Virus record (IMG/VR): IMGVR_UViG_3300022871_000040
Location: 1 to 40,981 of that record
Reading direction: 5' to 3' (one strand)
DNA from: a virus
DNA: 40,981 nt
Both the position numbers and the translations under genes were made by a program. Shown one piece after another: positions 7,848-15,566 of the stretch. Under the pieces are notes generated by a model, which saw only the letters and a program-made list of their open reading frames with translations, searched no databases and was not told where the DNA came from. Position 1 is the first letter of the stretch, and each line of letters opens with the position of its first letter.

Positions 7848-7901
7848 CTCTGGGGCTTGCGAGCCTCAGGGAAAGGATTTACAATAGGGGTAATTAACCC
7901 C
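7848..7901 (+). promoter_or_regulatory. Two consecutive hairpins before the gene at 7909
   Basis: The first stem pairs 7848-7857 with 7862-7871 (10 bp with two G-U pairs, loop TGCG). It has no T-tract after it, so it is not a standard terminator. The second pairs GGGGT (7887-7891) with ACCCC (7897-7901), loop AATTA. The C-rich leader motif forms its 3' arm, 7 nt before the ATG. The first hairpin may limit read-through from the abundant decoration message. Confidence 0.45.
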
Positions 7902-7908
7902 AAATCTT

Positions 7909-8253
7909 ATGAAAATATTTGTCAACAAATCGTGCGCCGGAGTGCTGGACGAGAATCAGAAACCTCTTTCTTACGCAGAAGTTGCGAGTAAAGTTTGTCT
8001 TCAGCAACCACCGCTAAATCAGCAAGGACAACCAGATGGTTTCACGCCTGACGAAATGACAAAGCGGATTAAGATTCAAGGAATTATCGACAAAGGTGGG
8101 AAAACGATTGAGTTAGAAGATGCTGATGTAGCTAAACTTTTGGAGTGCATCAATGCTACAAAATGGACAAGACTTGACAAAGACATTTTGCAATTCGTGG
8201 AAGATATGAAAGCTGATTTGACTAAAACGGATAAAATCCCTGCTGAAAAATAA
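7909..8253 (+). CDS. Hypothetical protein in capsid cluster
   Basis: The protein has 114 residues and begins MKIFVNKSC. It is mixed alpha/beta, with a helical C-terminal half (DADVAKLLECINATKWTRLD). I recognise no family. Gene order (after the decoration protein, before a charged 122-residue protein) suggests a minor head or head-completion role. The start is set by the ATG after TTAACCCCAAATCTT. Confidence 0.75.
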   Translation: MKIFVNKSCAGVLDENQKPLSYAEVASKVCLQQPPLNQQGQPDGFTPDEMTKRIKIQGIIDKGGKTIELEDADVAKLLECINATKWTRLDKDILQFVEDMKADLTKTDKIPAEK

Positions 8254-8279
8254 TTTATTAATTTTAACCCCCCTATAAA

Positions 8280-8648
8280 ATGCCTAAAATCCAAAACATG
8301 AGCGGTTTAATCTCAATCGTCTCAGCTAAACGAGCTGCCGAAATGGTAGCGGCTAAAGAAGCTGTCTTGCTCGACGAGCCAGACATGGACGAAGATACTC
8401 CTCTCGATACTCGAAGGAATATCAAACTCAAGAAAGTGAGTAAATTAACTCGCGGAGAGTTGAACGCTCAAGCCGAGGCAGATCAAAGCGAAGTAGGTCT
8501 CAAAGGTGCGAAGAAACCAGCCAAGAAAAAAGTCGCTAACCTCGAAGAGTCCAAGAAAAAGGCTGCCGAGGCTACGGTGACAGAAGACGACGAATCTGCC
8601 ACACCTGAGGAAGCGATGGCGAAAGTCGAAGCGGAAGCAAAAAAATAG
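8280..8648 (+). CDS. Small highly charged hypothetical protein
   Basis: The protein has 122 residues. The first 40 contain a helix rich in Ala/Glu/Lys. The rest is Lys/Ala/Glu-rich and probably disordered, with GAKKPAKKKVA and an acidic end. There is no recognised domain. The ATG follows TTTTAACCCCCCTATAAA, the strongest example of the C-rich leader. It could be a nucleic-acid-associated or assembly accessory; composition alone does not decide. Confidence 0.7.
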   Translation: MPKIQNMSGLISIVSAKRAAEMVAAKEAVLLDEPDMDEDTPLDTRRNIKLKKVSKLTRGELNAQAEADQSEVGLKGAKKPAKKKVANLEESKKKAAEATVTEDDESATPEEAMAKVEAEAKK

Positions 8649-8673
8649 CACGCCAATTTGGTTAAAGCACGCT
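8647..8673 (+). promoter_or_regulatory. Tandem AGCACGC motifs before the gene at 8693
   Basis: AGCACGCC (8647-8654) and AGCACGCT (8666-8673) lie 19 bases apart. The second is preceded by GGTTAA, as at 6650. The leader continues with TTTAACCTCATCGAC to the ATG at 8693. The first copy overlaps the stop region of the preceding gene. Confidence 0.45.
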
Positions 8674-8692
8674 GTTCTTTAACCTCATCGAC

Positions 8693-9034
8693 ATGTTACA
8701 ACAAGCAATACCTGCGGGGGCAGAAAACGTAACCGTAACAGATACGGCTACTAGTCTCCTCGCTCTCATACGTACTGCCGCAAGCATTACGAGTTTTGAG
8801 TTTGACCCTGTAGTCAACTACGTTGTCTTACAGGTCAGTTCGGCGAGCGCAAGCGGTGTCCGCTATGCGTTGTCTTCTACTCCTACTGCATCAGCAGGAA
8901 TAGAGATTACGGCTGGCAACTCTGTTTCAATTCCAGCGAGACCGGAAGATATTCTTTTGATTCGAACTGGTGCCAGTGATGCAACTGTTTCGGTTGAAGT
9001 TTTCAAAAGACAAGCAGGGTCTAAAGAATCTTAG
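8693..9034 (+). CDS. Small beta-rich virion-like protein
   Basis: The protein has 113 residues. It is rich in Ser/Thr/Ala/Val with alternating strands and resembles small head-to-tail or decoration proteins: NVTVTDTATSLLALI, then ITAGNSVSIPARPEDILLIR. It has no cysteine or catalytic motif. The last gene with an AGCACGCT leader, it closes the capsid cluster. A jelly-roll or Ig-like fold is plausible but unproven. Confidence 0.7.
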   Translation: MLQQAIPAGAENVTVTDTATSLLALIRTAASITSFEFDPVVNYVVLQVSSASASGVRYALSSTPTASAGIEITAGNSVSIPARPEDILLIRTGASDATVSVEVFKRQAGSKES

Positions 9035-9055
9035 TTTTTTACTTAAAATTTTATT

Positions 9056-10846
9056 ATGAAAAAACTTTACATTTTTCTTCTCGCTTTATTGATGCTGGTT
9101 ATTCCTGCTAGTGCTCTTGTGCCGACAAATTACACTCCGACCAACCAACAGTGGAATCTACTTAGCGGTATGCTAAAAACGCAGTACGGAATCAGTATCG
9201 GAGAAATAGCGGCACCATCCACTCCAGCGAGTGGTTTTGGTTCAATTTATTTCAAAGCTGACGGAAAACTATACTATAAAAATGACGCTGGGACGGAAGT
9301 AGAGGTAGGTTCTGGGTCTGGCGATGTGGTCGGTCCATCAAGTGCAACTGATGAAAACATCGCTGTTTTCGATTCCACAACAGGAAAATTGATAAAAGAC
9401 GGAGGAAGCAAAATAAGTGATTTAGCCTTAGCAGATGACCTTTGGCTATTTCCGCCAATAGACGACTGGTATGACCCAACTGCTGGATTGCCAGTTACGC
9501 CGACAGTTGGTGACAGATACATATCCGAAGCAACTGCTAATGGTTGGACAGAAAATTATATTTACGAGTGGGATGGTAGTAATTGGGTAGAATATCCACC
9601 AGAAGAAGGTTGGATGATATGGGATTTACTTGGTCTTATTTACTATGTTTTCTTTTCAGGTGGGTGGATGGAAGTAGGTTCAGATTCTTTCCTCACTCTC
9701 GATCAGACAGCTTCTCAAACCATTGTCAACGGTCAGCCAATTTGGGACACTCTCACTGCTTCTGAATTAGTGTCGATGGACGCTAATAAAAAACTACAAT
9801 CTTTAGCAGTAGCGACTTATCCCTCTCTGACGGAACTCTCTTATGTAAAAGGATTGAGTTCGGCGGTTCAGACACAAATAGGAAATAAGCAAGCAACGAT
9901 TTCGTTTGGGACAGGCGTGGAAACTGCTTTAGGAGTGAATATTGGAAGCGCGGGTGCGCCAGTAGTATTTGATGGGGCTTTGGGGACTCCGAGCGGAGGA
10001 ACTGCGACAAACATTACAGGATTACCTCTCACTGGTCTTGTGGACGATACCAGTACGGCTCTTGGAGTAGGAACGCTCGAACTCGGACACGCAAGCGACA
10101 CGACTTTGGCTCGCTCTGCTGCTGGGGTTTTGGCAGTCGAGGGCGTAGTTATTCCTTCAATTTCCTCGACGAATGCTTTCACCAATAAAACATTCGACGC
10201 GAATGGAACTGGCAACGCGCTTTCGAATGTAGGTGTAGCTGATTTGGCTGATGGGACTGATGGTGAGTTGATTACTTATGACACGGACGGCAAAGCTACG
10301 ACGATTGCGAATGGTGCTGTCGGGTATGTGTTAACTGGAACTGGTGAAGGTGCAGCTCCGACTTTTCAAGAGGCGGCTGGTGGCGGAGCAATCACAGGTG
10401 AAATCCGAATGTGGTCAACAAGCAGCGCACCGACAGACTGGCTAATTGCGAATGGGACTGCTGTCTCGCGAACAACATACTCCGCGCTTTTCGCGGTTAT
10501 TAGCACGACTTATGGCGTCGGCGACGGGTCGACAACATTTAACTTACCAGATTTTAGAGGAAGAACACCGGTTGGTGTAGGCACAGGCGACGCATCCGAT
10601 GCATCTGCTCACACACTCGCGGAAAAAGAAGGGGCTGAAACGCATCAACTTTCTGTAGCGGAGCTGGCTACCCATAGTCACGGATTAGTAAATTATCCGA
10701 CGGTAGATTACGGCGGAACTGGCTCGGCAGGTGGTTCGCCAAGAGTCACGTCTTTAGCGGCTTCGTCAACTTCATCAGAGGGAAGCGGGACAGCTCACAA
10801 CAATCTTCAACCCTCACTTTCAATAAACTTCATTATCAAAATCTAG
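9056..10846 (+). CDS. Fibre-like protein with signal peptide and C-terminal tail-collar domain
   Basis: The protein has 596 residues. Residues 1-20 are a classic Sec signal (Lys, hydrophobic core LLALLMLVI, PASA cleavage site). The mature N-terminus has a YTPTNQQWN segment shared with the 644-residue protein at 11937. The middle is a long beta-rich fibre with aromatic inserts. Residues 448-596 are a phage tail-collar domain (GEIRMWSTSSAPTDWLIANG, NLPDFRGRTP, HSHG, HNNLQPSLSINFIIK). A paralogous collar domain ends the protein at 17416. It probably helps contact the host, but a cleavable signal peptide on a virion protein is odd. Confidence 0.8.
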   Translation: MKKLYIFLLALLMLVIPASALVPTNYTPTNQQWNLLSGMLKTQYGISIGEIAAPSTPASGFGSIYFKADGKLYYKNDAGTEVEVGSGSGDVVGPSSATDENIAVFDSTTGKLIKDGGSKISDLALADDLWLFPPIDDWYDPTAGLPVTPTVGDRYISEATANGWTENYIYEWDGSNWVEYPPEEGWMIWDLLGLIYYVFFSGGWMEVGSDSFLTLDQTASQTIVNGQPIWDTLTASELVSMDANKKLQSLAVATYPSLTELSYVKGLSSAVQTQIGNKQATISFGTGVETALGVNIGSAGAPVVFDGALGTPSGGTATNITGLPLTGLVDDTSTALGVGTLELGHASDTTLARSAAGVLAVEGVVIPSISSTNAFTNKTFDANGTGNALSNVGVADLADGTDGELITYDTDGKATTIANGAVGYVLTGTGEGAAPTFQEAAGGGAITGEIRMWSTSSAPTDWLIANGTAVSRTTYSALFAVISTTYGVGDGSTTFNLPDFRGRTPVGVGTGDASDASAHTLAEKEGAETHQLSVAELATHSHGLVNYPTVDYGGTGSAGGSPRVTSLAASSTSSEGSGTAHNNLQPSLSINFIIKI

Positions 10847-10847
10847 A

Positions 10848-11060
10848 ATGAAAAAATCTAAAAAACTCATCGCGGGAATTACTACCGTCGCAGTCGCAAT
10901 CGCTGGCGCGGCTCTTTTGCCCCAAAAAACTCCTGAAGAGATTTCAATCGAAGCGCAAATCGAACAGCTTCAAATTGAGATGCAAGAGAAAGAGGAACGA
11001 GGAGAAGGGCTGACGATTACTTTGCAAAGAATAAACGAACTTAAACTACTTTTGAAATAA
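10848..11060 (+). CDS. Small signal-anchored coiled-coil protein
   Basis: The protein has 70 residues. Residues 1-25 are MKKSKKLIAG followed by a hydrophobic Ala/Val stretch, either a signal or a membrane anchor. Residues 30-70 are an amphipathic Glu/Gln/Leu helix. The ATG lies one base after the stop of the fibre gene, so it is likely coupled. With its neighbours it makes three exported or anchored products in a row. It could be a spanin-like or envelope accessory. Confidence 0.7.
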   Translation: MKKSKKLIAGITTVAVAIAGAALLPQKTPEEISIEAQIEQLQIEMQEKEERGEGLTITLQRINELKLLLK

Positions 11061-11091
11061 TCGTGCAAACTATAGAACTTAACTAAAAATT

Positions 11092-11940
11092 ATGCCTACT
11101 CCCACTAAACTTGATACCAATTTGGACAATCTCAGCCAAGTCCAAAAAGAAAAGGTCGCTGAAATTGCCAAACTCGATGCCAAAATAGCAGCACTAGAAA
11201 AAGACGAAAGGGCTGCGAAGGAAAATAAGAGAATCGCTTTGGAAGAGCAGGAAGGTATCGTCAAAACGAATAAGAAAACCTTGTTGGACATCACAGCCAA
11301 CGAGGAAACTCTCGAAATCTCGCAGAAAGATAAAGTCGATGCAAATTTGGAGCTCAAAGGTTTAAAGAAAAATCTCGCTGAAAAAACTGTCTCAACTAAA
11401 AAAGCGATAACAAAACTTAACGAAGACCAAAGCAGAGAGCAGAAGAAGTTGGACGGCATCATCAAAAAGCAAACGGCTGACGAGGAAGCCTTTGAAGCAA
11501 AGATTAAAAAGCAAGCTGAGAAATTAAGATTACTCGTCTCAGACATTGGCTCGGCTGAAATAATCAAAGATGTTCAGTCCTTCATTGATAAAAGCGAAGA
11601 GGTCAAGAAAAAAATTGAAATCGGTAAAGGAAAAATAACTGAGGTAAACGCATCAATTTTAGAGAAGAAAAAGGAGCTTGTGGATATTGATGTGGAAGGG
11701 AAAAAGGAAGAGAAGGTTAAATTGACTGGTGAAGTGAAAGGTCTAAAAAAAGTCAAAGCAGAGCTGAAAGTAGAGAACGATGAATTGGCAGAAGAGCTGG
11801 AAGCAAAGGACAAAGAAATATCGAAAAAAGCTAAAGGTCTCAAAGATTTGGCAGGAGTCAAATTCAATCTTCAGTCTGATCAAGACAAAATAAGTCAAAT
11901 ATTCAAAATTTTGGGTTTAGACCCTGGTAGTATTTTATGA
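11092..11940 (+). CDS. Long coiled-coil protein
   Basis: The protein has 282 residues and is almost entirely heptad-like Lys/Glu/Leu helix from about 10 to 255, with no cysteine. The short C-terminal globular bit is KISQIFKILGLDPGSIL. It is too short for a standard siphovirus tape measure. A trimeric or dimeric fibre stalk, or a short tape-measure or needle, is possible. The stop overlaps the next start (ATGA). Confidence 0.75.
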   Translation: MPTPTKLDTNLDNLSQVQKEKVAEIAKLDAKIAALEKDERAAKENKRIALEEQEGIVKTNKKTLLDITANEETLEISQKDKVDANLELKGLKKNLAEKTVSTKKAITKLNEDQSREQKKLDGIIKKQTADEEAFEAKIKKQAEKLRLLVSDIGSAEIIKDVQSFIDKSEEVKKKIEIGKGKITEVNASILEKKKELVDIDVEGKKEEKVKLTGEVKGLKKVKAELKVENDELAEELEAKDKEISKKAKGLKDLAGVKFNLQSDQDKISQIFKILGLDPGSIL

Positions 11941-13871
11941 TTAAAAAATTAATCTTAACGCTCTTTTCTTTTTTTTTCGCGACAGGTGCGTGTTTTGCTG
12001 ATATTTATACTCCGACAGATAATCTTTGGACTCAAGCCGGGATTACTTACATCAAGCAAAACTCAGGGTTGAACTTGCTTATTTATGGAGCTAATAAATA
12101 TCTAAACTTTGGCTCAACTTCTGGCGCAACTGGCTACGGCTTCAGGGACAACTCAGGTTCAATGGAAGTAAAAGATAGCGGAGGCTCTTGGAGTGCTTTT
12201 ATGACTCCAACCTATATAGGCAATGTAGACATCACAGGAGACCTCGATGTCTCAGGCACTCTCACAGTCGGGACAATAGACGGAGGATTCACAACAGGTA
12301 GTGTCATCTTTGAAGGTGCAAGCGGACTGACGGAAGATAACGCTAATTTCTTTTGGGATGATACGAATGACCGTTTGGGCATCGGGACGACGAGTCCATC
12401 TTACGATTTAGATGTCGTTGGAACTTCAAGAACAAACAACAATTTATTGGTCGGTGCAACAACTGGCGAAGCTGGATTTATCGGGGCAGGAGATATTTAC
12501 GCTCTCGATTCAATCAAAGCCAAAGGAGGGTTTTTCGCAGAAGCGCAGGCTTACGGAGCAGGTATAGAAGTTTTGAGCAATGGCAATACAAATATTTATG
12601 ACAATGTAGGAGATGATGACGCGACTTTAACAGCATCCACTAAAACGATAACTGATTCTAACGCTACATTTGTAGCAGCTACATATGAGGGAGCATTCAT
12701 GATTGTTTTAAGCTCAACTCCAAGCTACACAGGCGCAGTCGGAGAAATTATAGATGTTTTGGACACAACTCACATGGTAGTAAGTTTTGCCACTTCAAAC
12801 GGAGACACCATAGTCGATGCAACTGCGATGACTTATGTGGTTTACAACAGACCAGTATTCTTCGCAGGAGATAATGGATATGTGGCAGCCACAATCGGCA
12901 ACAATACAGACGCACAGTTTGGAATCAAAATTCCAGAAGGTAATGGATTTACAGGAGTATATATTGACGATATTGCAGGAGCAGACCAGCACCAAGCATT
13001 AACAATAGATGTAGACTCACAAGGTTATGACGGTATTGTAGGACTTAATGTCTTTATGCAAAATGCTTCTTCTACTAATCCATCAGACGGAGTATTAGAA
13101 GCAATGGTAAGCCTTGAAGGTAATGCGAACAATTATCTTAATAGTTCATTGAGATTTTTAGACTTTAACCTTATCGGAACTGGAACAGATAATGATGTTG
13201 ATATAATGCACATAAATAATTTTCCTTTAACAAGTCATATAATTCATTCAGGTAATCCAAACGATTTAGAAAGAGCTTATTATGATGATGGTGATGGAAC
13301 AACTATTGATTCAACAACTGCCTTTAATTCGACAGCAACAAATATAACTTTGTTCGAAAACGATAATTCAATTATATATATAGCAGGAGCAACAGACACA
13401 GAATTTATAAACATGGCTTTTGATATTTCAACTGAGAGCCAAAGAAATATAAATGCTGAATATTATTATTGTGATGGAGATGATAGTTGGAAAATCTTGC
13501 CTAGTGTGGTTGATACAACAAATGGATTTAAACAATCAGGTTCTATAAACTTTATGAATCCAGTTGATAGAGGACAATGTAATGAAGAAATTGACAGTAC
13601 AGCTTTTGCAGATACAGACGCTAGAAGTTATATAGCCATTAAAAGAAGACGAAGCAATAATTGGGTTGGACAAAAACCTATAGAAAACTTAGTTAGTATT
13701 TCAGGTGGTGGTTCTTATCTTTATATGGACAGCTACGGACTGAAACCAGTCCCATCAAGCGGTGCGCCATACGCTTGCTCTGCAACCACAGCAGGAATGC
13801 AATATTACGACAGCTCTGATACTCATTTCTACGGCTGCAATGCAACTTCTTGGACACAATTAGACAACTAA
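11937..13871 (+). CDS. Fibre-like protein with signal peptide and AT-rich central module
   Basis: The protein has 644 residues. Residues 1-22 are a signal peptide (basic start, LILTLFSFFFATGACFA). The mature N-terminus has YTPTDNLW, similar to the fibre at 9056. Residues about 130-170 carry RLGIGTTSPSYDLDVVG, a motif of fibre-shaft proteins. From about 12600 to 13720 base composition shifts to clearly more A/T, then reverts for the final 50 residues (CSATTAG..YYDSSDTHFYGCNATSW). This suggests a swapped receptor-binding module between conserved ends. Translation is coupled to the coiled-coil gene. Confidence 0.75.
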   Translation: MIKKLILTLFSFFFATGACFADIYTPTDNLWTQAGITYIKQNSGLNLLIYGANKYLNFGSTSGATGYGFRDNSGSMEVKDSGGSWSAFMTPTYIGNVDITGDLDVSGTLTVGTIDGGFTTGSVIFEGASGLTEDNANFFWDDTNDRLGIGTTSPSYDLDVVGTSRTNNNLLVGATTGEAGFIGAGDIYALDSIKAKGGFFAEAQAYGAGIEVLSNGNTNIYDNVGDDDATLTASTKTITDSNATFVAATYEGAFMIVLSSTPSYTGAVGEIIDVLDTTHMVVSFATSNGDTIVDATAMTYVVYNRPVFFAGDNGYVAATIGNNTDAQFGIKIPEGNGFTGVYIDDIAGADQHQALTIDVDSQGYDGIVGLNVFMQNASSTNPSDGVLEAMVSLEGNANNYLNSSLRFLDFNLIGTGTDNDVDIMHINNFPLTSHIIHSGNPNDLERAYYDDGDGTTIDSTTAFNSTATNITLFENDNSIIYIAGATDTEFINMAFDISTESQRNINAEYYYCDGDDSWKILPSVVDTTNGFKQSGSINFMNPVDRGQCNEEIDSTAFADTDARSYIAIKRRRSNNWVGQKPIENLVSISGGGSYLYMDSYGLKPVPSSGAPYACSATTAGMQYYDSSDTHFYGCNATSWTQLDN

Positions 13872-14239
13872 TGGATCTCAAAACTAAAATCACGACAAGC
13901 GTCCTCACCGCAGTGACGGCTCTCGGTGGCACAGTAGCCAGCGTGGAAGTACTCGCAGAGAACGGAGTGGACAATATCATCTCTGACCAAGTCGTCAGCT
14001 CACAGAGCGTTAAAAACACCCTCACGGTCTTAAAGTGGGAGAATGGCGACGAATTGAAAAGATTGAAAGAACATCTTAAACCACTCGCTAACAAAATAAG
14101 GAAGAACGAGAGGGTAGAAGTCCTCAAACTGGACGAATACTACGCACTTCTCGCCTTCGGAGCTGATGTAAATGTGGTGCTGGAAGGTGGAGGAAACGTA
14201 AAAGACCTCGTAAATAATTATTTATTTAATCAACTTTAA
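13871..14239 (+). CDS. Hypothetical protein with N-terminal hydrophobic segment
   Basis: The protein has 122 residues from the ATG at 13871, which shares its A with the upstream stop (TAATG). An in-frame ATG at 13850 lies inside the fibre gene and is less likely. Residues 8-30 are moderately hydrophobic (VLTAVTALGGTVASVEVL), perhaps a weak membrane segment. The rest is charged helices ending VKDLVNNYLFNQL. It sits next to the holin-like genes, so a lysis-related role is possible but unproven. Confidence 0.7.
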   Translation: MDLKTKITTSVLTAVTALGGTVASVEVLAENGVDNIISDQVVSSQSVKNTLTVLKWENGDELKRLKEHLKPLANKIRKNERVEVLKLDEYYALLAFGADVNVVLEGGGNVKDLVNNYLFNQL

Positions 14240-14251
14240 CCCCCTATTATT

Positions 14252-14446
14252 ATGGATAAAATCATCACACTTCTCGGTCAAAGGAGAATCTGGGTAGGAA
14301 TCGTCAGCACTTTAGCTTTCTTCCTCCCAAGCATCGGAATAGATATTCCGGTTTTAACTGACTTGCTGACTGCTTTCGGTGGTGCAATCGCTAGTCTCAT
14401 TGTTGCTGGTCTCGCTCTCTGGTCTTACGCTTTCCCAAAAAAATGA
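14252..14446 (+). CDS. Putative holin (two transmembrane segments)
   Basis: The protein has 64 residues with two hydrophobic helices: about 13-31 (WVGIVSTLAFFLPSIGI) and 38-60 (LLTAFGGAIASLIVAGLALWSYAF). It has a short charged N-terminus and a Lys-Lys end. This size and topology fit a class II holin, which would permeabilise the inner membrane and release an endolysin. The start follows TTTAACCCCCTATTATT. The next gene overlaps by ATGA. The endolysin candidate is elsewhere (26157), so this is a split lysis system if correct. Confidence 0.6.
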   Translation: MDKIITLLGQRRIWVGIVSTLAFFLPSIGIDIPVLTDLLTAFGGAIASLIVAGLALWSYAFPKK

Positions 14447-14718
14447 GTGAAACAATCAGACATCACATTTTAAAAATCACCGTTGCGACGGTCTGTATAT
14501 CATTGTTGTTTGTCTGTGGGGTTACATGGAAAGCTGCAACGGCAAAAGCTATGAGTGATGCAAGAGATGAAACTCAAGATTCAAGAATAACATCACTGGA
14601 AACAACATTAAGCGGAATCATAGGAGAAATGAAGCTGATGAACACAAGCCTAATCCAAATCAAAGCAGTCCTCGGAGTTTCAGACATAGACCTTCCTCGT
14701 GAAGCCCTTAAACAATAA
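14443..14718 (+). CDS. Single-span membrane protein (spanin- or holin-accessory-like)
   Basis: The protein has 91 residues with one hydrophobic helix at about 12-33 (TVATVCISLLFVCGVTW), then a helical, coiled-coil-like periplasmic part (residues 40-85). The layout resembles an i-spanin or holin partner. It overlaps the putative holin by 4 bases (ATGA) and is surely co-translated. No o-spanin lipobox partner is visible in the next small gene. Confidence 0.65.
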   Translation: MSETIRHHILKITVATVCISLLFVCGVTWKAATAKAMSDARDETQDSRITSLETTLSGIIGEMKLMNTSLIQIKAVLGVSDIDLPREALKQ

Positions 14719-14720
14719 AA

Positions 14721-14897
14721 ATGCCCCTCAGAATCAAAGTCGGGGCGAAAGCTCCTCACATCCGAGTCGGTGCGAATGCTCCGATAATCAAAATCGGAGT
14801 TCCGTCGCAGAAAGTCAGAATTCCTCAACCTACTAAACACATTAAACCTACAAAGTTTTTTATTCCCCCAAATAAACGCAGAAAAAACTTTGCCTAA
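14721..14897 (+). CDS. 58-residue basic protein with a repeated VGAxAP-type motif
   Basis: The ATG lies 2 bases after the preceding stop, and the frame runs to TAA at 14895-14897. The peptide is rich in Lys, Arg, Pro and Ile. It contains repeated short units (IKVGAKAPHIRVGANAP, then IIKIGVP) suggestive of a small beta structure or nucleic-acid/membrane binder. The tight spacing and regular codon use support a real gene. No family is recognised. Confidence 0.6.
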   Translation: MPLRIKVGAKAPHIRVGANAPIIKIGVPSQKVRIPQPTKHIKPTKFFIPPNKRRKNFA

Positions 14898-14924
14898 ACA
14901 TGTTTCCATTCAAAAATTTTATTT

Positions 14925-15566
14925 ATGAGTAATCTTACAATTTCCGAATGCCGTGACCTGCTAGACAGGGACTTGAGCTTTCGCACGTCCACTGGCGACG
15001 TGGGCTCCGACTTATTCGATGATTTTATAAATGAGATCGAAGACATCTATTTTGATTTAGATATCCAGGCTAATCCAAAGAAGTATCTCACAGCGACAGC
15101 AATCTCAACCGCGCTAAATCCAACTCCTCTGGCTACGGCTTACGATATGGACGTGATGGGTGCTGGGATATTCGAGGCGAACAGCGACGGAACTATCTCG
15201 GATGTGCCGACACACAAGACAAATCGAGGCTCAAGCGTTTCAGGCTATTTTATTGACGAGCAAACTGACGAGGATGGAGCGAATGTTGTCTGGACACCAC
15301 CCTCAATCGCCGCAGCGGTAAAATGGGCTGTATTCGTGCCTTACAGGACGGTCAAAGCTGCTGATGGAACGACTACGACTCTTTTTCCATCAAGAAAAGC
15401 AGCGTTCATTAAACGAGCACTTCTCCGCTATTGGTCTTTGTGGAATCGTGGCAAAGACGGAATGCTCGCCGCAGCCGACTCAGAATTCCTAAATCAGTTA
15501 AAACACATCATCAGTAATTCCGCTGTTCAGAAGGAAGACGCTTCACTAAATTTAGATTCATTTTAA
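14925..15566 (+). CDS. Possible head-tail adaptor / tail tubular A-like protein
   Basis: The protein has 213 residues. It begins with a helical acidic region (DLFDDFINEIEDIYFDLDIQ) and has a beta-rich middle and a helical C-terminal half (RKAAFIKRALLRYWSLWNR). It is followed, with a 1-base overlap, by a 614-residue beta-rich protein. This size pair matches the adaptor plus tail-tube pairs of podoviruses (T7 gp11/gp12, P22 gp4/gp10). That is an analogy by size and order only. Confidence 0.55.
   Translation: MSNLTISECRDLLDRDLSFRTSTGDVGSDLFDDFINEIEDIYFDLDIQANPKKYLTATAISTALNPTPLATAYDMDVMGAGIFEANSDGTISDVPTHKTNRGSSVSGYFIDEQTDEDGANVVWTPPSIAAAVKWAVFVPYRTVKAADGTTTTLFPSRKAAFIKRALLRYWSLWNRGKDGMLAAADSEFLNQLKHIISNSAVQKEDASLNLDSF

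Noticed and set aside
7848-7871. Hairpin after the decoration gene as a Rho-independent terminator
   Set aside because: The stem is strong but is not followed by a T-tract on either strand.
11092-11940. Classic tape-measure protein
   Set aside because: It is a coiled coil but at 282 residues lacks length and hydrophobic segments; no tail-length gene order surrounds it.
13850-13870. Earlier in-frame start for the gene at 13871
   Set aside because: It lies inside the fibre gene; the TAATG overlap at 13871 is the natural coupled start.
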